A model generated the notes under the pieces. The model did no database searches, had not been told where the DNA came from, and worked only from the letters and a program-made list of their open reading frames with translations. DNA of 39,473 bases from Bacteroidota bacterium (GTDB taxonomy: Bacteria > Bacteroidota > Bacteroidia > B-17B0 > Aurantibacillaceae): contig JABDBZ010000011.1 of the NCBI GenBank assembly GCA_013288385.1, positions 1 to 39,473 of the forward strand. The letters are read 5' to 3'. A program made the position numbers and the translations under genes. Of the stretch, positions 32,867 through 39,473 are shown one piece after another (within the stretch, counting starts at the first letter, position 1; each line of letters starts with the position of its first letter).

Positions 32867-33364
32867 CTAGCTGATTCTTAAACCAAGAATGATCAAATCC
32901 CGTTCAATCCCATCCATATTAGCCACCTTCGGAAAATGCGCCCACTTCTCGAATTTATATTTGTAAAATAATTTTAAACTTGGTTCATTATGTCCAAATA
33001 TAAAACCTAAAACATTTTTTATTCCACGAGGCTTTGCTTCATCAATTGCTTTTTGCAAACAGATATTTCCTAAACCTTTTCCACGTATATTCTCCTCTAA
33101 ATAAATACTTACTTCTGCTGTAATATTGTAAGCCGGTCGGCCATAAAAACTATTGAAGCTCATCCACCCGGCGTATAAATTATCAACTTCAACAATCCAA
33201 AGCGGACGATTTACTTTGTTATGAGAATTAAACCAATCCAATTTGCTTTCCACCGAAACCGGCTCCAGATCAGCAGTTACGAGACGAGAAGGAATAGTTG
33301 AATTGTAAGTGTCAATTATTTTTTTGAGATCTGACTCTTGTGCATATTTAAATTCAACGTTCAT
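32867..33364 (-). CDS. GNAT-family N-acetyltransferase (phosphinothricin acetyltransferase-like)
   Basis: A 165-residue GNAT enzyme using acetyl-CoA. Family blocks include KYAQESDLKKIIDTYNSTI, WIVEVDNLYAGWMSFNSF, YNITAEVSIYLEENIRGKGLGNICLQKAI (acetyl-CoA binding R-G-K-G-L-G) and GFIFGHNEPSLKLFYKYKFEKWAHFP. The strand-helix order and the 'WFNSH' and 'GRPAY..TAE.SIY' words resemble the PAT/Bar group of amino-acid acetyltransferases, but substrate specificity cannot be set. Its ATG overlaps the hflX stop by one base (TAATG), implying coupled translation. The gene ends 8 bases from a family A repeat. Confidence 0.88.
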   Translation of the reverse strand: MNVEFKYAQESDLKKIIDTYNSTIPSRLVTADLEPVSVESKLDWFNSHNKVNRPLWIVEVDNLYAGWMSFNSFYGRPAYNITAEVSIYLEENIRGKGLGNICLQKAIDEAKPRGIKNVLGFIFGHNEPSLKLFYKYKFEKWAHFPKVANMDGIERDLIILGLRIS

Positions 33365-34563
33365 TAATATAAAAAATTATTGTAAGGATATCGTTTAATA
33401 TGCATTTCTTTCACCAACTTATATAAAGTACTTTTTAATTCATCAATGTTTTGTTTTTTTGCTGCACTGATAAAAATACAATTGTTGTTCAGGTTCTTCA
33501 TCCATGTCCGTTTAATTTCTTCTAAAGACAAATTTTCGCGAGTTGATGGCGTCAAATCATCTTCATCTTTTTTTGTGTATTTAAATGCGTCTATTTTATT
33601 AAACACCAATAAAATTGGTTTATCACCAGCACCAATATCATGCAAAGTTTGATTAACCACATTATAATGATCTTCAAAATTTAAATGCGAAATATCTACC
33701 ACATGAACTAATAAATCTGCCTCGCGTACTTCATCCAGTGTGCTTTTAAAGCTCTCCACTAATTCGGTTGGTAATTTCCGGATGAACCCAACTGTATCAC
33801 TCAACAGAAAAAAAACATTTTCGATCGTCACTTTTCTAACAGTTGTATCTAATGTCGCAAATAATTTATTTTCGGCAAGCACTTCACTTTTACTTAATAA
33901 ATTCATGATGGTACTTTTCCCAACATTTGTATATCCTACTAAAGCAACCCGAATTAATTCACCACGATTTTTACGTTGAGTTGCCATTTGTTTATCAATC
34001 TCTTTCAAACGATCTTTCAATAAACTTATTTTATCACGCACAATCCGTCTGTCAGTTTCAATTTCTTTCTCCCCTGCTCCACCGCGGGTTCCTGTACCAC
34101 CTCGTTGTCGTTCTAAGTGAGTCCACATACCCGTTAAACGTGGCAACATATATTGGTATTGCGCTAATTGCACTTGTGTTTTTGCATGAGCGGTATGCGC
34201 ACGTTGTTCAAATATTTCAAGTATCAATGTAGTACGATCGAGAATTTTTTTCCCTAAAACTTTTTCGAGATTACGTTGTTGAGATGGAGAAAGTTCATCA
34301 TCAAAAATTACAACATCAACATTATGTTCTTTCACATAACCGGCAACTTCATCCAATTTTCCTTTACCAATAAATGTTGTCTTATCAGGTTTTTCGAGTT
34401 TTTGTACAAATACGCGAACCGTTTCTAATTGATACGTTCTTGCTAAAAATTCAAGTTCATCAATATATTCAAATGCTTGATTTTCGTCTTGCAGTTTTAA
34501 AATAACTCCAACTAAAACACAGGTCAACTGAGGCTTTGCAGTACTAATAAGTTCATCCTTCAT
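33364..34563 (-). CDS. hflX: Ribosome-associated GTPase HflX
   Basis: A 399-residue GTPase. The N-terminal HflX domain (about 1-195) has TFIGKGKLDEVAGYVKEHNVDVVIFDDELSPSQQRNLEKVLGKKILDRTTLILEIFEQRAHTAHAKTQVQLA and a Gly-rich loop GGTGTRGGAGEKEIETDRR. The G domain follows: G1 GYTNVGKST (about 208-216), G2 with TT in ATLDTTVR, G3 DTVGFIRKLP, G4 NKID, and a G5-like FISA. HflX binds 50S or 70S ribosomes and splits stalled or hibernating ones. Downstream and overlapping by one base is the GNAT gene; upstream by 6 bases is the cytochrome gene. Confidence 0.95.
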   Translation of the reverse strand: MKDELISTAKPQLTCVLVGVILKLQDENQAFEYIDELEFLARTYQLETVRVFVQKLEKPDKTTFIGKGKLDEVAGYVKEHNVDVVIFDDELSPSQQRNLEKVLGKKILDRTTLILEIFEQRAHTAHAKTQVQLAQYQYMLPRLTGMWTHLERQRGGTGTRGGAGEKEIETDRRIVRDKISLLKDRLKEIDKQMATQRKNRGELIRVALVGYTNVGKSTIMNLLSKSEVLAENKLFATLDTTVRKVTIENVFFLLSDTVGFIRKLPTELVESFKSTLDEVREADLLVHVVDISHLNFEDHYNVVNQTLHDIGAGDKPILLVFNKIDAFKYTKKDEDDLTPSTRENLSLEEIKRTWMKNLNNNCIFISAAKKQNIDELKSTLYKLVKEMHIKRYPYNNFLY

Positions 34564-34569
34564 TCAATT

Positions 34570-35187
34570 CTATTTGCCTTTTATGTTTGCATTTACATAT
34601 TCTGAAATAGCCTGAGCTTGTTCTTCATTAACTGATGCAGCCGGCATTGCACCTTTTCCGTGAATTATAATTTCTTTCATTCCAACAACATCTAAAACAG
34701 ATGCAGATAAATCTTTAGCGCCAGCCATTCCTAATTTACCATTATCACCATGACATAATTTGCAATTTGCTTCGTATAATGCTTTCCCATCATTTGATGC
34801 AATTGATGAATTATCAGCAAGCCCTTTCTTTTTATGGTATACTTCTGCTAATCCATAACTCCCTGTAATTAATAATAAACTTAATGCGGCTAACACTTTG
34901 TTCCCTTTTTTGAAACCAATAATTGCAACAGGTATAGAAGCAAATACCATTACCAATTTTATCCAAAATAAATAATCATACTTGCCACCAAAAGGCAATT
35001 GCATTGCTAAATAAATTCCGGTAATTAAAAATAAAACACTGATGATCATTTCAGGGATCTTAAATGTTTTACTAAATTTTTGAAGTAGGTCTGTTCTATT
35101 ACCTAATAATAAAATTGTTTTTATGACATAGATCAATAAAAACAAGGTAACAACTAATACGTGGGTATGGAGAAATCCTTTATACAT
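34570..35187 (-). CDS. SirB2-like membrane domain fused to cytochrome c
   Basis: A 205-residue membrane protein. Four hydrophobic segments (HVLVVTLFLLIYVIKTILLL, MIISVLFLITGIYLAMQL, LFWIKLVMVFASIPVAIIGF, LAALSLLLITGSYGLAEVY; about residues 8-110) with LHTHVLVVTLFL and a KTF..PEMIISVLFLITG motif resemble the SirB/SirB2-type family. The C-terminal ~75 residues form a cytochrome c domain: ALYEANCKLCHGDNGKLGMAGAKDL (CxxCH, about residue 146), GKGAMPA with the axial Met, and QAQAISEYVNANI. The haem should face the periplasm. It is probably an electron carrier of unknown partner. 6 bases before hflX, so possibly cotranscribed. Confidence 0.82.
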   Translation of the reverse strand: MYKGFLHTHVLVVTLFLLIYVIKTILLLGNRTDLLQKFSKTFKIPEMIISVLFLITGIYLAMQLPFGGKYDYLFWIKLVMVFASIPVAIIGFKKGNKVLAALSLLLITGSYGLAEVYHKKKGLADNSSIASNDGKALYEANCKLCHGDNGKLGMAGAKDLSASVLDVVGMKEIIIHGKGAMPAASVNEEQAQAISEYVNANIKGK

Positions 35188-35295
35188 GATATGTCTTTTA
35201 ATCAGCTAATTTAACAAAATTCACCGGAATATTCGTAAACAAATTAATTAGGAATTATGCTTAATGTACTTAATTTTGATGTTTATTGTTTTGAA

Positions 35296-38200
35296 ATGAA
35301 GAAACTAATTTTTGGTTTGGCCTGTTTGAGTTTTAAACTGCTTTACCCCCAAAGTACATATCCTACAAACGGAGCGCCAAATCCAATTCATACCACTTAC
35401 GCTTTTGTGAATGCTGTTATTCATGTGAATGAAGATTTAACAATTACAAATGGAATAATGCTTATTAAAGATGGTAAAATTATAGATGTAATTGAAAAAG
35501 GAAGTGCGCCAAAAAATGCAGTTGTTTACGATCTAAAAGGCAAACATATTTATCCATCATTCATTGATTTGTATTCTGAATATGGAATGCCTGAAAATAA
35601 TAATACGAGAGAAAGACGAAGCGGATTTGGTCCGCAAATGGAAACCAACATTAAAGGTGCTTATGGCTGGAACCAAGCAATCAGAAGTGATTACACAGCT
35701 TACCAGGTTTTTACAAATCAATCTGATCACGCAGATTCGTATAAAAAAATTGGAATTGGTTCTGTTGTCTCTTCTAAAAAAGATGGTATTGTTAGAGGCA
35801 GCGGTGTACTCGTGCATTTAAATAATACAAAAGAAAATGAAAGCATCATTGTAGATAAATGCGCCGGATTTTATTCTTTAAATAAAGGCAGCTCTACACA
35901 AGATTATCCAAGTTCGTTAACGGGTTGCATTGCTTTGTTGCGTCAGACTTATTACGACGCGCAATGGTATAAACAAAATACTGATAAAAAAGAATACAAT
36001 ATTTCTTTAGACTATTTTAATCAATTGCAAACGCTTCCAAGCATCATTGAAAGCAACGATAAGTTTAATAATATCAGAATTGCTTTGATCGGAAAAGAAT
36101 TTAATGTGCCCTATATTTTAAAAACAGGAAACAACGATTATCAACGCATAGAAGATTTAAAAAACACTGGTTTGAAATGTATTGTACCAGTTAATTTTCC
36201 GGATGCTTATGATGTAGAAGATCCTTTTGAAGCAGATAATATTTCATTGGCAGATTTAAAACATTGGGAATTAGCGCCTACAAATTTAGCCGCATTTGAA
36301 AAAAACGGAATTGCTTTTTGTTTGACAACTGCTGATTTAAAAGACAAAAAAACATTTCTGACAAACATTCGCAAAGTCATTAAATATGGGTTAAGTGAAA
36401 AAATGGCCTTAAAAGCGCTAACAACAAATCCGGCTCAATTTATAAACGCTCAAACTAAAATTGGTGCTTTGAAAAAAGATATGTACGCCGATTTTTTTAT
36501 TAGTACAAAAAATATTTTTGAAGAAGATGCAACCATTTTAGAACATTGGGTAGCGGGTGAACAAAATATATTCACCAATATTAATACAGTTGACGTGAGA
36601 GGTAACTATAATTTGATTACTGATAAACAAACTTATTCGGTTCAAATTAATGGTGATCTATATAAACCAAAAGCCACGGTAAAAATTGATACAACTAAAA
36701 CCAACTTAAATTTTACTATTCAAAATTCTATTGCTAATATGAATTTTGTTTATGATAGCTCAAGTGTTATCAGAATGACTTTAAATTACGATCAAACCAC
36801 AAAGAATTTTTCCGGTAACGGACAATGGGCAAATGGAGATCGCTTTAGTTGTGAGATGAATTTTGTTTCAGCAATGGATACAACTAAACCTAAAACACCT
36901 GCCGTTAAAACTAACACAACTCTTACATTAGGAAAAGTTATTTATCCTTTCAGCGCTTATGGTGAAGCTTTACCGGATAATGTTTCTACTTATAAAGATT
37001 ATTCAACTAAAACAAAAAGCAATACTATATTAATTAAAGGTGCAACAGTTTGGACAAATGAAAAAGATAGTATCCTCTCTAATTGTGATGTTTTAATTAC
37101 TGATGGAAAAATTACAAAAGTTGGTCAGAATATTGAAGTGCCAAAGACTCCTAATCTTAAAATAATTGACGGTAAAGGAAAACATTTAACGCCAGGAATT
37201 GTTGATGAACACTCTCACATTGCCCTTACGAGTGGTGTGAATGAAGGCGCGCAGGCAAGCAGTGCTGAAGTAAAAATGGGTGACGTTATTAATCCGGAAG
37301 ACATAAATATTTACAGACAATTAGCTGGTGGTGTAACCTCTGCACAATTATTACATGGTTCAGCGAATCCTATTGGTGGACAAAGTGCTATAATTAAATT
37401 GCGTTGGGGACAAAATGCAGAGAACATAAAATATGCAAATGCAGATGGCTTTATAAAATTTGCATTGGGAGAAAATGTAAAACAAAGTAATTGGGGCGAT
37501 TTTAATTCTGTTCGTTTTCCTCAATCGCGAATGGGAGTTGAACAAGTGTATAAAGATTTTTTTACGCGAGCAAAAGAATATGATGCGCAAATGCAAGCTC
37601 ACGCAAAAGATCCGAAAAAACTTTCTCCAAGAAAAGATTTAGAATTAGAAGCACTTGCTGAAATTTTAAACAAGAAAAGATTTATTACTTGTCATAGTTA
37701 TGTACAAAGTGAAATTAATATGTTGATGCATTTAGCAGATTCATTTGGATTTAAAGTAAATACATTTACACATATTTTAGAAGGATATAAAGTTGCAGAT
37801 AAAATGAAAGCACATGGTGTTAATGCTTCTACATTTGCAGATTGGTGGGCTTATAAAAATGAAGTGATGGAAGCAATTCCATACAACGTAGCAATACTTA
37901 CAAAAGTTGGTGTGAATACTTCTGTAAATTCTGATGATGCAGAAATGGCACGCAGATTAAATCAGGAAGCAGCTAAGTCGATTAAGTATGGCGGTTTAAC
38001 AGAAGTTCAAGCATTAAAATTAGCAACATTGAATCCAGCAAAGATGTTACACATTGATGATAAAGTTGGAAGTATAAAAGTTGGTAAAGATGCCGATGTT
38101 GTTTTATGGACAGATAATCCTTTAAGTATTTACGCAAAGGTTGACAAAACATTAATTGACGGGAAAATTTATTTTGACCGCGAACAAAATGAAAAGCAAA

Positions 38201-38358
38201 TGCAATATATTAAAGATGAACGTTCACGAATAATTGCTAAACTTTTGGCTGAAAAACAAAAAGGAAGTACTGTTGTAAAGCATAAATCAAAAAAACGTCA
38301 ACTTGATCATTGTGAAACAATAGAAGGTGTAAGCGAACAAGAAACTGGAAAAAGATAA
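35296..38358 (+). CDS. Two-domain secreted amidohydrolase (imidazolonepropionase-like)
   Basis: A 1020-residue exported protein with a signal peptide (KKLIFGLACLSFKLLYP before QST). Two amidohydrolase units lie in tandem. Unit 1 (about 25-430) starts TTYAFVNAVIHVN and GKHIYPSFIDLYSEYGM, where the HxH metal site is missing, so it is probably inactive. Unit 2 (about 575-1000) has GKGKHLTPGIVDEHSHIA (HxH near 637), AGGVTSAQLLHGSANPIGGQ, the His in ITCHSY and FTHILEGYK, and Asp in NSDDAEMARR, and should be active. Substrate unknown; cyclic amide or peptide-like. The frame is open from 35257, but the signal peptide begins at 35296, and TAATTTTG (35271-35278), a -7 element, lies inside the longer version, which supports the shorter start. 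Confidence 0.88.
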   Translation: MKKLIFGLACLSFKLLYPQSTYPTNGAPNPIHTTYAFVNAVIHVNEDLTITNGIMLIKDGKIIDVIEKGSAPKNAVVYDLKGKHIYPSFIDLYSEYGMPENNNTRERRSGFGPQMETNIKGAYGWNQAIRSDYTAYQVFTNQSDHADSYKKIGIGSVVSSKKDGIVRGSGVLVHLNNTKENESIIVDKCAGFYSLNKGSSTQDYPSSLTGCIALLRQTYYDAQWYKQNTDKKEYNISLDYFNQLQTLPSIIESNDKFNNIRIALIGKEFNVPYILKTGNNDYQRIEDLKNTGLKCIVPVNFPDAYDVEDPFEADNISLADLKHWELAPTNLAAFEKNGIAFCLTTADLKDKKTFLTNIRKVIKYGLSEKMALKALTTNPAQFINAQTKIGALKKDMYADFFISTKNIFEEDATILEHWVAGEQNIFTNINTVDVRGNYNLITDKQTYSVQINGDLYKPKATVKIDTTKTNLNFTIQNSIANMNFVYDSSSVIRMTLNYDQTTKNFSGNGQWANGDRFSCEMNFVSAMDTTKPKTPAVKTNTTLTLGKVIYPFSAYGEALPDNVSTYKDYSTKTKSNTILIKGATVWTNEKDSILSNCDVLITDGKITKVGQNIEVPKTPNLKIIDGKGKHLTPGIVDEHSHIALTSGVNEGAQASSAEVKMGDVINPEDINIYRQLAGGVTSAQLLHGSANPIGGQSAIIKLRWGQNAENIKYANADGFIKFALGENVKQSNWGDFNSVRFPQSRMGVEQVYKDFFTRAKEYDAQMQAHAKDPKKLSPRKDLELEALAEILNKKRFITCHSYVQSEINMLMHLADSFGFKVNTFTHILEGYKVADKMKAHGVNASTFADWWAYKNEVMEAIPYNVAILTKVGVNTSVNSDDAEMARRLNQEAAKSIKYGGLTEVQALKLATLNPAKMLHIDDKVGSIKVGKDADVVLWTDNPLSIYAKVDKTLIDGKIYFDREQNEKQMQYIKDERSRIIAKLLAEKQKGSTVVKHKSKKRQLDHCETIEGVSEQETGKR

Positions 38359-38458
38359 TTGACCCGCTTTCGCTTATCAATGAAATTATATTTATTGGTA
38401 AATAGCTTCAGCGGATAAAAAAATGAAAATGAAAAACTATTTTTTAAATATAAAAGGA

Positions 38459-39304
38459 ATGAAAAAGTGTATCTTATTTCTTTCTCTGTTCATCGTAATG
38501 AGCGCAAATGCACAAACCAAAAAAAACTATATTGCTTTAATTAATGCTACTGCACATATTGGTGATGGCACTGCAATTGAAAGTAGTTTGATTGTTCTCA
38601 AAAATGGCAAAATAGAATCTGTTCAATCTATTACAGGAATAAGATTAGATTATAAATCATACGACACTGTAATTGATTTGGGCGGAAAACAAATTTATCC
38701 TGCTCTAATAAATGCGAATAATGTTTTGGGATTGCATGATGCTTTTTCAGTTAGAGCCACTCGCGATTTTTCAGATGTCGGTCATATCAATCCACACATC
38801 AGAACTTTAATTGCTTATAATACCGATAATAAAATTATTCCAACAATTAAAACCAACGGCATTTTATATACGCAAGTAACACCGCGTGGTGGTTTAATAA
38901 GTGGCAGTTCGTCTATCATGGCTTTAGAAGGTTGGAATTGGGAAGATGCAGTATTAAAAGAAGATGACGGCATTCATTTAAATTTTCCGCAGACAGTAGA
39001 TCGTTCAGGAGAAGATGGTAACGATGATAAAGCAACAAAACGTTATCAGGAAGAAATGAATAATCTTACCAAATTTTTTGATGATGCTTTAGCATATTCT
39101 AATTCACCAAGTCCTGCTGAAAAGAATTTACGCTTCGAAGCCATGAAAGGTATTTTCTCAGGTTCAAAAAATTTATACATCCATGTAGATAAAGCAAAAG
39201 ATATTTTATCTGCAATTAACTTTTGTAAAAAATACAATTTAAAAAAACCGGTTTTGGTGGGTGTAAGAGAATGCGATAAAGTTTTAAAGGATATTAAAAA
39301 AAAG
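38459..39304 (+). CDS. Secreted amidohydrolase-family protein, interrupted by an inversion at 39305
   Basis: The coding frame runs from the ATG at 38459 (signal peptide KKCILFLSLFIVMSANA before QTK; ATGs at 38423 and 38429 are alternatives). It reads YIALINATAHIGDG, LKNGKIESVQSI, DLGGKQIYPALINANNVLG, TNGILYTQVTPRGGLISGSSSIMALEGWNWEDAV and KPVLVGVRECDKVLKDIKK, a paralogue of the N-terminal unit of the preceding gene. Here too the HxH metal site after 'GK.IYP' is absent, so it may not be catalytic. After 39304 the frame no longer shows homology (it would stop at 39437), because the following sequence is the C-terminal coding part on the other strand. It lies 100 bases after the two-domain gene and is probably cotranscribed. 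Confidence 0.8.
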
Positions 39305-39473
39305 CAATATTCCCGTTGCTCACAACTAAGCTTGCTAATTTTCCGGCTTCCAGACTTCCAATTAATTTATTTACACCAATTATTTTGGCTGCGTTTAAAG
39401 TTACGCTTGTTAATGCTTGTTCTTTGGTTAACCCATAAGCAACAGCGCTTCCTGCAAGAAAAGGTAAATTACG
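39305..39473 (-). pseudogene. Inverted C-terminal fragment of an amidohydrolase gene
   Basis: Read on the minus strand from the window end, the frame gives RNLPFLAGSAVAYGLTKEQ, then ALTSVTLNAAKIIGVNKLIG and SLEAGKLASLVVSNGNI. This is the standard C-terminal region of imidazolonepropionase-like amidohydrolases (Gly-Leu-Thr-x-Glu-x-Ala-Leu, Asn-x-Ala-x-x-x-Gly, x-Gly-x-Leu-x-x-Gly-Lys-x-A). It most likely belongs to the gene at 38459 itself, now in reverse orientation. No start is visible in the window. Explanations are a fold-back or chimeric end, misassembly, or a true inversion. Confidence 0.78.

Overview
The window reads as a chromosomal piece of a low-GC Bacteroidota (Bacteroidetes), close to Flavobacteriia or Sphingobacteriia-type genomes. 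The evidence is type IX secretion (T9SS) C-terminal sorting domains on two secreted proteins, promoters of the Bacteroidetes form TTG-N19/21-TAnnTTTG (clear for icd and pdhA), little use of Shine-Dalgarno sites, many AT-rich ORFs with Q after the signal cleavage site, and dispersed intergenic palindromes typical of this phylum. No tRNA, rRNA, CRISPR array, transposase or phage gene was seen.

Layout. 1-5585 (-): three tandem TPR signalling proteins, two of them complete TPR + membrane segment + coiled coil + SpoIIE/PP2C phosphatases and the third cut by the window edge. 5727-8640 (+): an ECF42-type sigma factor operon (DGPF protein, a duplicated ferredoxin-like-barrel protein, an NTF2/SnoaL-like protein, and the sigma factor with its long C-terminal extension). 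Two copies of one 41-bp promoter-like element precede the first two genes. 8701-11871 (+): PPK2 polyphosphate kinase, a seven-repeat secreted beta-propeller with a T9SS tail, and rluF. 11887-14242 (+): a TauE/SafE exporter broken by a frameshift in an A8 run, followed by a persulfide dioxygenase-rhodanese protein, which looks like a sulfur oxidation/sulfite export pair. 14271-15946 (+): M28 peptidase-PDZ and a GreA-like protein. 16100-17329 (-): icd with a good promoter and terminator. 17461-22182 (+): psd, flippase, dut, pgk, ispF.

22436-27009 (-): an ECF sigma factor, a small membrane protein (likely anti-sigma), a Spy/CpxP-like protein, an MbnP-family protein, a MauG/MbnH-type dihaem peroxidase and a YHYH-domain T9SS protein. 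This looks like one regulated metal (copper) or redox unit in the cell envelope. 27539-31474 (-): enoyl-CoA hydratase, PDH E2 and PDH E1-alpha, with a four-helix-bundle (S23/IVP-like) gene lodged between E1 and E2 and flanked by perfect 14-bp inverted repeats. 31692-35187: L-Ala-D/L-Glu-type dipeptide epimerase (+), then GNAT, HflX and SirB-cytochrome c (-). 35296-end (+): a two-domain 1020-residue amidohydrolase and a second amidohydrolase. The last ~170 bases encode the C-terminus of such an amidohydrolase on the opposite strand, so the end of the window is an inversion, fold-back or chimera.

The most interesting signals are the duplicated ECF42-like promoter, the sigma/MbnP/MauG/YHYH cluster, the intergenic-type palindrome built in frame into the PDH E2 linker, the inverted repeats around the S23-like gene, the two A8-associated frame breaks, and the terminal inversion.
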